DNA from: Mucilaginibacter cryoferens
Lineage (GTDB): Bacteria > Bacteroidota > Bacteroidia > Sphingobacteriales > Sphingobacteriaceae
Reading direction: 5' to 3'
DNA: 40,264 bases
Assembly (NCBI RefSeq): GCF_014205845.1
Contig: NZ_JACHCR010000038.1
Location: 1-40,264 of the forward strand
Part shown: positions 6,561-14,488 of the stretch, one piece after another
Numbering within the stretch: the first letter of the stretch is position 1
How the letters are laid out: each line of letters opens with the position of its first letter
Made by a program: the position numbers and the translations under genes
The notes under the pieces: model-generated
The model's database searches: none
Told to the model about the DNA's origin: nothing
What the model saw: only the letters and a program-made list of their open reading frames with translations

Positions 6561-7475
6561 ATGAGTTTGTTAGTTATAGGTACTGTGGCATTTGATGCCA
6601 TTGAAACACCCTTCGGAAAAACGGATAAGATAGTTGGCGGGTCGGCAACGTTCGCGAGTTTGGGCGCATCTTATTTTTATGATAAGATAAACATTGTTGC
6701 CGTAGTGGGCGACGACTTTCCGCAGAGCGAGATCCAAGACCTGAACAAACATAATGTTGATACCGAAGGCTTACAGATTAAGCAAGGCGAGAAATCGTTT
6801 TTTTGGAGTGGTAAGTATCATAACGATATGAATAGCCGCGATACATTGGTTACCGAATTAAATGTTTTGGCCGATTTTGATCCTATCATCCCAGCATCGT
6901 ACCAGGACTGCGAATACCTGATGTTGGGTAATCTATCCCCACAGGTACAGCAAAGTGTTATAGAGCGCCTTAACAAACGCCCTAAACTCATTGTAATGGA
7001 TACCATGAATTTTTGGATGGATATTGCACTGGACGAATTATTAAAGACCCTGAAACTGGTTGATGTATTAACCATTAACGATGCCGAGGCCCGCCAATTA
7101 TCTGGCGAGTTTTCTTTGGTAAAAGCCGCCCGTAAAATTTTAACCATGGGGCCAAAATACCTTATCATTAAAAAAGGCGAGCATGGCGCACTACTTTTTC
7201 ACGGGGATAAAATATTCAGCGCTCCTGCGCTTCCGTTAGAAGAGGTTTTTGATCCTACAGGTGCAGGCGATACTTTTGCCGGTGGATTTATAGGTTACAT
7301 GGCCAAAGCCGGCGTTGTAAGCTTCGATAATATGAAAAATGCTATCATCTTTGGCTCTGCGCTGGCATCATTCTGCGTGGAAAAATTTGGTTCCGAAAGA
7401 TTGAGAAATCTTACACAAGAAGAAATTACAGCCCGCTTAGATGAATTTGTTGGTTTAGCTAAGTTTGAGTTATAA
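6561..7475 (+). CDS. PfkB-family carbohydrate/nucleoside kinase
   Basis: This cytosolic kinase phosphorylates a sugar or nucleoside with ATP; the substrate is not determined. The 304-residue protein begins MSLLVIGTVAFDAIETPFG, followed by the glycine-rich GGSATFASLGASYF substrate-binding region of the ribokinase family. The PfkB C-terminal signature DPTGAGDTFAGGFIGY starts at residue 231, with Asp237 as the catalytic base. The frame is open back to 6492, but the start at 6561 gives the canonical N-terminus, while the upstream 23 residues are low-complexity and unlike the family. It stands alone between tRNA-Asn and the carotenoid operon, so context does not reveal the substrate. Confidence 0.9.
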   Translation: MSLLVIGTVAFDAIETPFGKTDKIVGGSATFASLGASYFYDKINIVAVVGDDFPQSEIQDLNKHNVDTEGLQIKQGEKSFFWSGKYHNDMNSRDTLVTELNVLADFDPIIPASYQDCEYLMLGNLSPQVQQSVIERLNKRPKLIVMDTMNFWMDIALDELLKTLKLVDVLTINDAEARQLSGEFSLVKAARKILTMGPKYLIIKKGEHGALLFHGDKIFSAPALPLEEVFDPTGAGDTFAGGFIGYMAKAGVVSFDNMKNAIIFGSALASFCVEKFGSERLRNLTQEEITARLDEFVGLAKFEL

Positions 7476-7578
7476 GCCTCACCCAGCCTTTTCCTAAGGT
7501 AGATGACTTTTGATTTATAAATTTGGAAGGCATGTATAGCGTCAATCTTTATATGCTTTCTAAATTTAAAACCTCTCC

Positions 7579-7827
7579 CTAGGCGGTAGCGGGGCTCAGT
7601 ATACCCACCTTTTCAAATTTTTCAAATACGGTTTCGGTATGTGGGGCATCGGCTAATTCGGGTGTCAGATCCTGGCCTGCCCAGTGTTCGTAGTGCTTAC
7701 CGTTTCTCCATAAACGACTTTCGGTTACATCATATATAATTCCTTTGTAAGCCACCCAAATCTGCGGCTTATCCTGCCCGTTGCGTAGGGCCAGTTGCGA
7801 GCGGGTATATTCAGGCAGGTTGGTCAT
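7579..7827 (-). CDS. Small cytochrome b5-like heme-binding domain protein
   Basis: This 82-residue protein, starting MTNLPEYTRSQLALRNGQ, contains the core of a cytochrome b5-like heme/steroid-binding domain: IWVAYKGIIYDVTESRLW and then HYEHWAGQDLTPELADAPH. Candidate axial ligands are the His of HYEHWAG and the His of APHTETVFE. No signal or membrane anchor is present. The start at 7827 overlaps the lycopene cyclase stop by 17 bp, implying coupling; an ATG at 7857 would add 10 residues inside the cyclase gene. As the last gene of the carotenoid operon it may supply electrons to a carotenoid-modifying or desaturating enzyme, but this is inference. The family assignment is secure. Confidence 0.82.
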   Translation of the reverse strand: MTNLPEYTRSQLALRNGQDKPQIWVAYKGIIYDVTESRLWRNGKHYEHWAGQDLTPELADAPHTETVFEKFEKVGILSPATA

Positions 7828-8503
7828 TAGTTTTGTTTCTCGCTTTAAAATACTCAAAAAAGCCGATGTTCATTAGCAGCAAAGCCATGAGGTAAAAGTG
7901 ATCCTCTAGGGGGATAGTTCCCAGTCTTTTACCCATGTTTTGGTTGTTGTTATAAATTACAACAGGGATAGCCGTAAGTATACCGTTAACTATATAAAAT
8001 GGTACAAGTGCCACCAGGTAAGCAATATAGAAGCGGTTAAGCCAGTTCACTTTAATAATGTACTCTAATGCCACTATCAAAACCAATAATAAGCCAAAAG
8101 TAATTGCTGTATATATCTTGTTATAATAAAAAAGAAGCAGGAGCATGCATAACATAACCAGCAGGCTGCTTATTATGCCTGTTAGCCTGATATCTATCTG
8201 CCATTTAATATAAAAATTTAAGCAGGCATAAATAAACAAACAGGCAAAAGGCACCGTTAAAAAAAATAGTATTTCTTCTAACGGTAAGGCTAAAAAGTTA
8301 ATTCCGAGAATATAAACAGCATTAAACGACCAAACCCCCTTCATGGTAAACAGTACATCCCAAAACAGAAAGAACAGGCCGGTAATAGCCATTCCGGGCC
8401 ATATAAATTTCCAGCTTTTGTAAAAGTGAACCTTTTTATCAAACGATAGTACAATCGGAAAAAATATCGTTAACAAGTTAATAAGCAGGTAAGTGTATCT
8501 CAC
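7811..8503 (-). CDS. Lycopene cyclase, CrtYc/CrtYd (CarR-type) fused in one polypeptide
   Basis: This 230-residue integral membrane protein contains two tandem CarR/CrtYcd-type domains, each about 100 residues with three hydrophobic helices. The diagnostic acidic motifs are PLEE at residues 74-77 and PLED at 198-201. In this cofactor-free cyclase class they are thought to drive acid-catalysed ring closure of lycopene. Actinobacteria encode the two halves as separate crtYc and crtYd genes; Bacteroidota usually fuse them. The start overlaps the upstream exported protein by 4 bp (ATGA type). With CrtB and CrtI nearby, the expected product is gamma- or beta-carotene; one or two rings cannot be told from the sequence. 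Confidence 0.88.
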   Translation of the reverse strand: MRYTYLLINLLTIFFPIVLSFDKKVHFYKSWKFIWPGMAITGLFFLFWDVLFTMKGVWSFNAVYILGINFLALPLEEILFFLTVPFACLFIYACLNFYIKWQIDIRLTGIISSLLVMLCMLLLLFYYNKIYTAITFGLLLVLIVALEYIIKVNWLNRFYIAYLVALVPFYIVNGILTAIPVVIYNNNQNMGKRLGTIPLEDHFYLMALLLMNIGFFEYFKARNKTNDQPA

Positions 8504-9048
8504 TTTAATTCGGCTAAATGTTTATTCAGGTCTTGGTTTTGGGTAGCGGTGCAGCGCTTAGACTGGAGCAAAAATTTGATGATAGCCACGGTTAAATCCT
8601 TGTCGGCGGTGCCATAATTCTTTTTATCCAGCTGGGTTATGATCTCCTCACTATCAGTAGTTAAGTCTTTATTAAAGCCCAAAAAGCCGGGTACGTTATG
8701 TTCTACAGAGAAGCGTAAAAACCTGATCTCGATGTTATGCGGATCGGCGCTTACGGCTGTTTTATAGGTGGCTTCGGCATTGTTCAAATGCTTTACCTTC
8801 ATGTATGGGTTCCAGCTTAGTTTGGCTTTACAGGCCGACAGCGTAGCCAGGTAGCCGCTGATAACTCCGGTACGGTTTTTTATTGCCGCAAGACTTTTAT
8901 ACAACGAATCGGTAGTTTTGCTGCTGTTCATACACACTACCAGCAGGCTTCGGATGTGCCTCAGGTTGGGTTCGTCTGCTTTAACCTGTTGGTTAACAGT
9001 TAGTGATAAAAGAGCCAGTGCTATAAATAATATACGTTTTACTATCAT
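8500..9048 (-). CDS. Exported hypothetical protein within the carotenoid operon
   Basis: This 182-residue protein has a clear Sec signal peptide (residues 1-24, cleavage near VKADEP). The mature part is helical with a TPR-like stretch at about 85-120 (LNNAEATYKTAVSADPHNIE). No catalytic motif is seen. It overlaps crtB upstream and the lycopene cyclase downstream by 4 bp each, so it is made in step with the pigment enzymes. I recall similar genes inside Bacteroidota carotenoid clusters. A periplasmic helper or membrane-assembly role is possible. The gene is certain; the function is unknown. Confidence 0.78.
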   Translation of the reverse strand: MIVKRILFIALALLSLTVNQQVKADEPNLRHIRSLLVVCMNSSKTTDSLYKSLAAIKNRTGVISGYLATLSACKAKLSWNPYMKVKHLNNAEATYKTAVSADPHNIEIRFLRFSVEHNVPGFLGFNKDLTTDSEEIITQLDKKNYGTADKDLTVAIIKFLLQSKRCTATQNQDLNKHLAELK

Positions 9049-9878
9049 ATTACATTTAATTTTTGCTGCAATACAGCTTTAACGTATAAACCCATTTTGC
9101 GGGTATCAGATATCCTGATCCTTTTTTGGAGGATGACGTTTGCCGGGGTATAGCTAATTTTTTTGAACAATTGCAGGTAATAAATATAGGCGATGTATAC
9201 CCCAAGTCGTGTACCGTTGGGTAACCTTTTGATACCCTCAAATGCATCGTTAAAGTTCTTTTGAATATCTTCCTGGATGTCTTTCTTATCCTCTTCGGTA
9301 AAATTGCTAAAATCTACACCCGGGAAATAGGTACGGCCACGTTCGTGAAGGTCGGCCTGTACATCGCGTAAAAAATTCACTTTCTGAAAAGCCGCGCCAA
9401 GACTGCGGGCCTGGGGCAAAAGCGCCTGGTAAAGCGTTTCATCATTGGCGGTAAAAACACGCAGGCACATTAAGCCTACCACTTCGGCCGAGCCATAGAT
9501 ATAGGTTTGATAGGCATCCTCACTATAAACCTTTTTTTCGATATCCATTTCCATCGAGCTCAAAAAAGCTCCGATCTGTTCATGGTGTATCCCATACTGG
9601 GTAACTACCTGTTGAAACGAATGCAAAACCGGATTTAGGCTGATGCCATCACTTATAGCCTTAAAGGTTTCGGCTCTGAAATTATTGATCAGTTGTAATT
9701 TATCATGGGTATGAAAAGTATCCACAATTTCGTCTGCATACCTAACAAAGCCGTAAATAGCGTAAATAGGATAACGGAAACTTTTATCAAAGGCCCGAAT
9801 CCCGAGGCTAAAAGAGGTGCTGTATTTTTGGGTAATTAACTTACTGCATTCAAAACAGGTCTCGTTGTACAGTTTCAT
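9045..9878 (-). CDS. crtB: Phytoene synthase
   Basis: CrtB condenses two geranylgeranyl diphosphates to phytoene, the first committed step of carotenoid synthesis. The 277-residue protein carries both Asp-rich metal-binding motifs of the squalene/phytoene synthase family: DEIVD at residues 49-53 and NFLRDVQAD at 168-176, with the YSTSFSLG motif at 19-26 and ERGRTYFPG at 179-187. The frame is open to 9911, but a -7 promoter box at 9901-9908 lies inside that extension, so translation more likely starts at 9878 or 9881 (MMKLYNE). It heads the minus-strand operon crtB, exported protein, lycopene cyclase, cytochrome b5 and is divergent from crtI. Squalene synthase activity is less likely given this context. 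Confidence 0.92.
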   Translation of the reverse strand: MKLYNETCFECSKLITQKYSTSFSLGIRAFDKSFRYPIYAIYGFVRYADEIVDTFHTHDKLQLINNFRAETFKAISDGISLNPVLHSFQQVVTQYGIHHEQIGAFLSSMEMDIEKKVYSEDAYQTYIYGSAEVVGLMCLRVFTANDETLYQALLPQARSLGAAFQKVNFLRDVQADLHERGRTYFPGVDFSNFTEEDKKDIQEDIQKNFNDAFEGIKRLPNGTRLGVYIAYIYYLQLFKKISYTPANVILQKRIRISDTRKMGLYVKAVLQQKLNVI

Positions 9879-9900
9879 CATTTGCAATGCCGTTGTGCCC

Positions 9901-9908
9901 CAAAAATA
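9901..9908 (-). promoter_or_regulatory. -7 promoter box of the crtB operon
   Basis: The minus strand reads TATTTTTG, a perfect TAnnTTTG box, about 20 nt before the preferred crtB start. No clear TTG is seen at the -33 position, so activation by another factor is possible. This box is the main argument for the shorter crtB start. Confidence 0.55.
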
Positions 9909-9969
9909 CAAAATCGATGGCGTATTGTTTTTTTATCGGCATAAAACAATTTACTTTACAATGGAGGTG

Positions 9970-10179
9970 GGTTCGAGGTTCGTGTTGCGAGGCTCGGGTA
10001 GGATTGGTTCTGGGGCGTGTTAAAAGGTTCGAATAGGAATGCGAACACAAACCAGGCAACACCAACCTCGAACCGGAGTAAAAAACAACAATGCAAAACA
10101 TAAGGAAAAAAGACGCCGGCAACACAAGTCCCAAGCCTCAAAATCAACAACACGAGCCTGGCAACACGAGCCACGAACC
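9970..10179. repeat. Degenerate dispersed repeat units in the crtB-crtI intergenic region and the crtI 5' end
   Basis: Variants of GGCAACACGAGCC followed by (T/A)CGAACC occur inverted at 9970-9997 and direct at 10053-10074, 10116-10138, 10144-10159 and 10160-10179. The last three units lie inside crtI and encode its Asn/Gln/His/Pro-rich N-terminal extension. The pattern looks like an expanding short intergenic repeat that has spread into the gene. Confidence 0.65.
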
Positions 10180-11647
10180 AAAACAGATCATCGTTATAGG
10201 GGCCGGCTTTGCGGGCCTGTCTGCGGCCTGTGTTTTGGCTAAAGAAGGGTACAAGGTTACTGTGCTGGAGAAGAATGATCAGCCGGGTGGCCGGGCACGG
10301 GTTTGGGAACAGGATGGTTTTAAGTTTGATATGGGCCCAAGCTGGTATTGGATGCCCGATGTGTTCGAAAACTTTTTCGCGTTGTTTGGTAAAAAGCCAT
10401 CTGATTATTATAATCTGGAAAGATTAGACCCCGGCTACCGGGTTTATTTTGGTAAGGATGATGTGATGGACGTACCTGCCGGCATGCCGGAGTTAGAAAC
10501 TCTTTTTGAAAGCATCGAGCCTGGTAGCAGTAAAGGCCTGAGAGCGTTTTTAAAACAAGCGGCCTACAAATACAAAGTAGGTATGGGCGAATACGTTTTT
10601 CGTCCGTCGCACGCTATAACCGAGTTTATTGATGTAAATCTTATAAAAAAAAGCTTTAGCCTGCAGTTGTTGGGTAGCATGAGCAAACATGTGCGTAAGT
10701 ATTTTACAAATGCTAAATTGATTAAGTTGCTGGAGTTTCCGGTGCTGTTTCTGGGTGCCACCCCGCAAAATACCCCGGCCATGTACAGCATGATGAATTA
10801 TGCCGACCTGGCCCTGGGTACCTGGTATCCCCAAGGTGGAATGAACCAGATAGTAGGGGCCATGGTTAGCCTTGCCGGGGAATTAGGTGTAGAAATAAAA
10901 TTAAATACCGAAGTAACTAAAATCAATACAGAAAACAAACTGGCCGATAGGATTGAAACTACTAACGGTCTTTTTAAAGCTGATTTTATAATTGCCGGTG
11001 CCGATTATGAGCATGTAGATCAGCATTTGCTGGATAAGAAAGATCGGAATTATACAGAGAAATATTGGGCCGACCGCACCATGTCGCCATCGAGCCTGTT
11101 GTTTTACATCGGCACCAATAAAAAGGTGGAGGGGATACAGCATCACAATTTGTTTTTTGATGAAGATTTTGAGCTGCACGCCAAAGAAATATACACCACA
11201 CCAATGTGGCCAACCAGTCCGTTGTTTTATGTATCCTGTACATCTAAAACAGATAGTAGTGTTGCGCCGGCCGGGGGAGAGAACCTGTTTTTTTTAATGC
11301 CGATTGCTCCAGGCCTGGATGATGATGATAGCATCCGTGAAAAATATTTCAATCTGATGCTTGATCGCTTTAAGCATATAACAGGCAACGACATCCGCGA
11401 CACAATAGTTGTAAAACGAAGCTATGCTTTAAATGACTTTAAGGCCGACTATCATTCTTTTAAGGGCAACGCCTATGGGTTGGCAAATACACTGGCTCAA
11501 ACTGCTTTTTTTAAGCCTGCCATGCGTGCGAAGCATATTAAAAATATGTTGTATACCGGGCAGTTAACAGTGCCGGGGCCTGGTGTGCCACCAGCTATTA
11601 TATCCGGCCAGGTGGCGGCTATGGAGGCAATGAAGATCCTCTCTTGA
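10091..11647 (+). CDS. crtI: Phytoene desaturase, CrtI type
   Basis: This FAD enzyme desaturates phytoene to lycopene (or neurosporene). It is 518 residues. The dinucleotide-binding motif VIGAGFAGLSAACVLA begins at residue 35, followed by LEKNDQPGGRARVWEQDGF; the C-terminal CrtI signature TVPGPGVPPAIISGQVAA sits near 490-510. Residues 8-30 form an unusual polar extension (NTSPKPQNQQHEP and NTSHEP) encoded by the dispersed repeat units of this region. ATG 10091 is the only start before the Rossmann motif; a GGAG lies 13 nt upstream. It is divergent from crtB and ends at a terminator shared with the sigma factor gene. The enzyme call is firm; the exact number of desaturations cannot be read from sequence. 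Confidence 0.93.
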   Translation: MQNIRKKDAGNTSPKPQNQQHEPGNTSHEPKQIIVIGAGFAGLSAACVLAKEGYKVTVLEKNDQPGGRARVWEQDGFKFDMGPSWYWMPDVFENFFALFGKKPSDYYNLERLDPGYRVYFGKDDVMDVPAGMPELETLFESIEPGSSKGLRAFLKQAAYKYKVGMGEYVFRPSHAITEFIDVNLIKKSFSLQLLGSMSKHVRKYFTNAKLIKLLEFPVLFLGATPQNTPAMYSMMNYADLALGTWYPQGGMNQIVGAMVSLAGELGVEIKLNTEVTKINTENKLADRIETTNGLFKADFIIAGADYEHVDQHLLDKKDRNYTEKYWADRTMSPSSLLFYIGTNKKVEGIQHHNLFFDEDFELHAKEIYTTPMWPTSPLFYVSCTSKTDSSVAPAGGENLFFLMPIAPGLDDDDSIREKYFNLMLDRFKHITGNDIRDTIVVKRSYALNDFKADYHSFKGNAYGLANTLAQTAFFKPAMRAKHIKNMLYTGQLTVPGPGVPPAIISGQVAAMEAMKILS

Positions 11648-11664
11648 ATCCTTTATCCAAACAG

Positions 11665-11691
11665 AAAAACCCGCCTTAACAGCGGGTTTTT
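11665..11691. terminator. Bidirectional terminator between crtI and the sigma factor gene
   Basis: Ten-bp arms AAAAACCCGC (11665-11674) and GCGGGTTTTT (11682-11691) with a 7-nt loop give a T-run on either strand, ending both convergent transcripts. Confidence 0.9.
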
Positions 11692-11717
11692 CTTGTATAT
11701 AGTTTGAGTTTATGATC

Positions 11718-12254
11718 TTAGTTTTCGGCGTACACGGGTTTGGCAATGCCGTTATCGTATGCTTTTAGGTTTTTCTTCAATAGCTTGCGGGCCACGTGAA
11801 TGCGGGTTTTTACGGTACCGATAGGGATCTCTAAATGATCGGCAATTTCGTGGTATTTGTGGCCTTCAAAATACATGGTAAAGGGTACGTAGTAATCTTC
11901 GGGCAGCCTGTCTAAAGCTCTTTTAATATCATCCATTACAAACTTGGCTTCGCCTTGGTTTTTGGTTGAGCTGAATACCAGGTTTGGTGACGAGATCTCG
12001 TCACTTTTGGTAACAAATGTGCTCATTTTAACAAAACGGCGATAGTTATTGATAAATGTATTTTTCATGATGGTGTATAACCATCCTTTTAAATTCGTTC
12101 CTTCTTTAAACTTATTGTAATAAGTTATGGCCTTCAACATTGTATCCTGAACAAGGTCGTTAGCATCGTCTGCATCATGCGTAAAGTGTAAAGCGTAAGA
12201 TCTTAACGATGTAGCTTGACGTAATACCAGGGTGTTAAACTCAATCTTTGTCAT
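11718..12254 (-). CDS. ECF-family RNA polymerase sigma factor
   Basis: This 178-residue protein has sigma region 2 at about 8-75 (HDADDANDLVQDTMLKA, then LKGWLYTIMKNTFINNYRR) and region 4 at about 110-165 (LDRLPEDYYVPFTMYFEGHK, then IPIGTVKTRIHVARKLL). No region 1.1 or 3 is present, which defines the extracytoplasmic-function class. No anti-sigma gene is adjacent. Bacteroidota often have a sigma gene of this kind beside crtI/crtB, and light- or stress-responsive pigment control is plausible, but no matching promoter pair was identified here. The gene is convergent with crtI and preceded by a 265-bp intergenic region. The family assignment is firm; the regulon is unknown. Confidence 0.92.
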   Translation of the reverse strand: MTKIEFNTLVLRQATSLRSYALHFTHDADDANDLVQDTMLKAITYYNKFKEGTNLKGWLYTIMKNTFINNYRRFVKMSTFVTKSDEISSPNLVFSSTKNQGEAKFVMDDIKRALDRLPEDYYVPFTMYFEGHKYHEIADHLEIPIGTVKTRIHVARKLLKKNLKAYDNGIAKPVYAEN

Positions 12255-12442
12255 TTTGTTAAAGTTTTGTGTTAACAGTTAGGCAAGCATAGTGCCAGTA
12301 CCGCATAAAATGCCGTATAAATAATCTGTAAACTCAAAAAATGGCGGATTGAATGGATGTGTAAATATTACACTTTGATTACAATTAAGTAGCTGACAGG
12401 TAGTTGTTTAATGGTGATTACTGCAACGCCGGTAAGCAATGT

Positions 12443-12467
12443 TGTAACTGTAATTGTAACAGTAATG
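12443..12467. repeat. Near-tandem TGTAAY hexamer repeats upstream of murB's stop and the sigma gene
   Basis: Four adjacent hexamers close to TGTAAY (TGTAAC, TGTAAT, TGTAAC, AGTAAT) lie in the 265-bp gap between murB and the sigma factor gene. The gap is otherwise AT-rich with no terminator seen. They may be a regulator-binding cluster for the sigma gene. Confidence 0.35.
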
Positions 12468-12519
12468 TTATTAGAAATAGATGAAAACAAAATGAAATAT
12501 TTAGTTAAAATTTAATTTT

Positions 12520-13539
12520 TTAACTGATAATATTCACTTCGCGTTGTAGTGTAACGCCAAATTTAGCGTACACACTGTCTATAATTTGCGACGAAAAGTT
12601 GTACACTTCTTCGCCGGTTGCCCCGCCGTGGTTCACTAATACCAATGCCTGGTTCTTCCAGGTACCGGTATTTCCAATCGTTTTTCCCTTCCAGCCACAC
12701 TGTTCAATAAGCCAGCCGGCTGCCAGCTTTATCTGTCCATCGGCTGTAGGGTAATTTACCACATCCGGAAACTTAGTGTATACAGCTTCAAACTCGGGCT
12801 GGCTTATTACCGGATTTTTAAAAAAGCTGCCGGCATTACCTATAGTACCCGGATCAGGCAGTTTAGATACCCGGATATGCGATACCACCTGCGATACATC
12901 TTTAATGGTAGGCAACGTAATACCACGGTTAGCCAGTTCTTGCGCTATGGCGCCATACTGGGTATTAATATTGGCAATAAGCGATAGATGGAACTTTACC
13001 GATACTATAATGTATTGCCCTTTCAGTTCGTTTTTAAATACACTTTCGCGGTAGCCAAATTTGCAGTCGGCTTTGCTAAATGTTTTAAAGATGCCTGTAG
13101 TAATTTCAAAAGCTTTGCAGCTTACAAACCCGTCTTTTAACTCAACGCCATAGGCACCGATATTTTGAATAGGCGATGCACCTACCGAGCCAGGGATCAA
13201 ACTAAGGTTTTCGATACCGGCATATTGGCGGGCTACGCAAAAGTTTACCAGATCGTTCCATACCTCACCGCCGCCGGCTTCAACAAATACATCCTGATGG
13301 CTTATGCGATGTTCTATCCCACGTATATTCATGCGGATAGCCAGACCATCAAAATTGGTAACCAATAATAAATTACTGCCTCCCCCCAAAATCAAACGTT
13401 CTGTTTGCTGCCATTGTGGGTCGGCAAACAGTTCAACCAGGTCATCCTCGTGGGCTATCTCAACAAAATACCGGGCACGTGCATCAATACCAAAAGTGTT
13501 AAAATTTTTAAGCGATACGTTTTCTTGTATTTGTAACAT
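12520..13539 (-). CDS. murB: UDP-N-acetylmuramate dehydrogenase
   Basis: MurB reduces UDP-GlcNAc-enolpyruvate to UDP-MurNAc with NADPH and FAD in cytoplasmic peptidoglycan synthesis. The 339-residue length matches type I (E. coli-like) MurB. FAD-binding motifs are visible: LILGGGSNLL (49-58) and SLIPGSVGASPIQNIGAYGVE (113-133). Catalytic candidates are Arg163 in FGYRES, Ser238 in GNAGSFFKNP and Glu334 in LQREVNII. The first ATG gives the expected N-terminus (FNTFGIDARA). It is a single gene on the minus strand with its own upstream region containing short repeats. The assignment is essentially certain. Confidence 0.97.
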   Translation of the reverse strand: MLQIQENVSLKNFNTFGIDARARYFVEIAHEDDLVELFADPQWQQTERLILGGGSNLLLVTNFDGLAIRMNIRGIEHRISHQDVFVEAGGGEVWNDLVNFCVARQYAGIENLSLIPGSVGASPIQNIGAYGVELKDGFVSCKAFEITTGIFKTFSKADCKFGYRESVFKNELKGQYIIVSVKFHLSLIANINTQYGAIAQELANRGITLPTIKDVSQVVSHIRVSKLPDPGTIGNAGSFFKNPVISQPEFEAVYTKFPDVVNYPTADGQIKLAAGWLIEQCGWKGKTIGNTGTWKNQALVLVNHGGATGEEVYNFSSQIIDSVYAKFGVTLQREVNIIS

Positions 13540-13544
13540 ATTTT

Positions 13545-13595
13545 GATTTCGGATGTGGGATGTTCGATTTCGGATTTATTGCTGCGAATTTCGGA
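13545..13595. repeat. Short direct repeats (GATTTCGGAT) between murB and the lipoprotein gene
   Basis: GATTTCGGAT occurs at 13545-13554 and 13566-13575, with a related GAATTTCGGA at 13586-13595. They are spaced about 21 bp apart in the divergent promoter region. They resemble low-complexity intergenic repeats and may affect either promoter. Confidence 0.45.
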
Positions 13596-13696
13596 ATTTT
13601 AATTTACAAGATTTGGGACCTTTTTGAAAGTGATTAATTCAATTGTTTGCTGCGCGATCTCTATTGATTATATTTATCAGAAAAATACCTGAACCC

Positions 13697-14470
13697 ATGA
13701 AAAATAGTGCAACACTATTGGCCCTATATTGTATCGTGTTATTGTCGACTTGCAAATCGGGTTCGCCAAAAACAGATATGGAGCTTTACAATGATACAGC
13801 TGCCAATCCGGCAAAATCAGTTATTGCCGTACTAAACTCCGAAGACCCCGTTTTGATAGATAGTTCGGAGAATGTGATGTATCCGTTGGTGAATAAACTG
13901 GCTGATGATAGTCATGAAAGTGGATCATTTAGCAGTGGCAGGTCGAAAACCTACTGGAATATTATATTTTACAATACTGCCACCCAAAAGTATCATTTGC
14001 TGGATTCAAGCCGCAAAATGATCATTAGTACTTATAATACTTCCTACGCCAGCCACGAATATGGTTATTCGGGGTCGGAAGGTGCCGGCGAAGTTTCGTC
14101 ATTAAACGTTACAAGAAGAGGTAGCTATATTTTTTACGCTATAGCGGTTGACGATTTTAACAAAAACGGGATGCTTGACGACGAAGATCCTGATTACCTG
14201 TTTATCTCCGACAAAGAAGGGAATAATTTTAAGCAGATATCCCCCGACAGCGCTAACGTAAATAGCTGGGAATTAATAGAAAAAACGGGGAAGGTGCTGA
14301 TGCAAACCGTTAAAGACGGTAACCACGATAAAAAATTTTCAGACGATGCAGTTGTCATACCTTATATATACGACCTGAAAAAAGGGGGGGCCGCAGAGCA
14401 GGTATTCAATTTGAAATTTAGCAAAATGGTAAATGATCTGCATCGAAAATTATGGCTTGTTAAAAAATAA
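13697..14470 (+). CDS. Hypothetical lipoprotein
   Basis: This 257-residue protein starts MKNSATLLALYCIVLLSTC with a probable lipobox LSTC and Cys19 as lipid anchor (Thr at -1 is unusual). The mature protein alternates polar strands and contains an acidic stretch, DFNKNGMLDDEDPDY (EF-hand- or dockerin-like acidic loop), which could bind calcium; no enzyme motif is seen. The open frame extends upstream to 13643 but those 18 residues precede the signal peptide, so the later ATG is preferred. It is convergent with the GT4 gene, and the two stop codons lie in one hairpin. The function is unknown. Confidence 0.7.
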   Translation: MKNSATLLALYCIVLLSTCKSGSPKTDMELYNDTAANPAKSVIAVLNSEDPVLIDSSENVMYPLVNKLADDSHESGSFSSGRSKTYWNIIFYNTATQKYHLLDSSRKMIISTYNTSYASHEYGYSGSEGAGEVSSLNVTRRGSYIFYAIAVDDFNKNGMLDDEDPDYLFISDKEGNNFKQISPDSANVNSWELIEKTGKVLMQTVKDGNHDKKFSDDAVVIPYIYDLKKGGAAEQVFNLKFSKMVNDLHRKLWLVKK

Positions 14471-14488
14471 CCAGTGTTGTTGGTTATT
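14466..14488. terminator. Hairpin spanning both stop codons of convergent genes
   Basis: Eight-bp arms AATAACCA (14466-14473) and TGGTTATT (14481-14488) contain the TAA stop of the lipoprotein gene (14468-14470) and the TAA stop of the glycosyltransferase gene (14484-14486). On the minus strand a T-rich run follows, so it likely terminates the glycosyltransferase transcript. Confidence 0.65.

Noticed and set aside
9817..10242. Small open frames in the crtB-crtI intergenic region
   Set aside because: They arise from the degenerate GGCAACACGAGCC repeats and have Arg/Thr/His-rich translations with no homology or start signals.
12255..12519. Anti-sigma factor gene beside the ECF sigma gene
   Set aside because: The gap has no open frame of suitable length, and neither neighbour is an anti-sigma protein.
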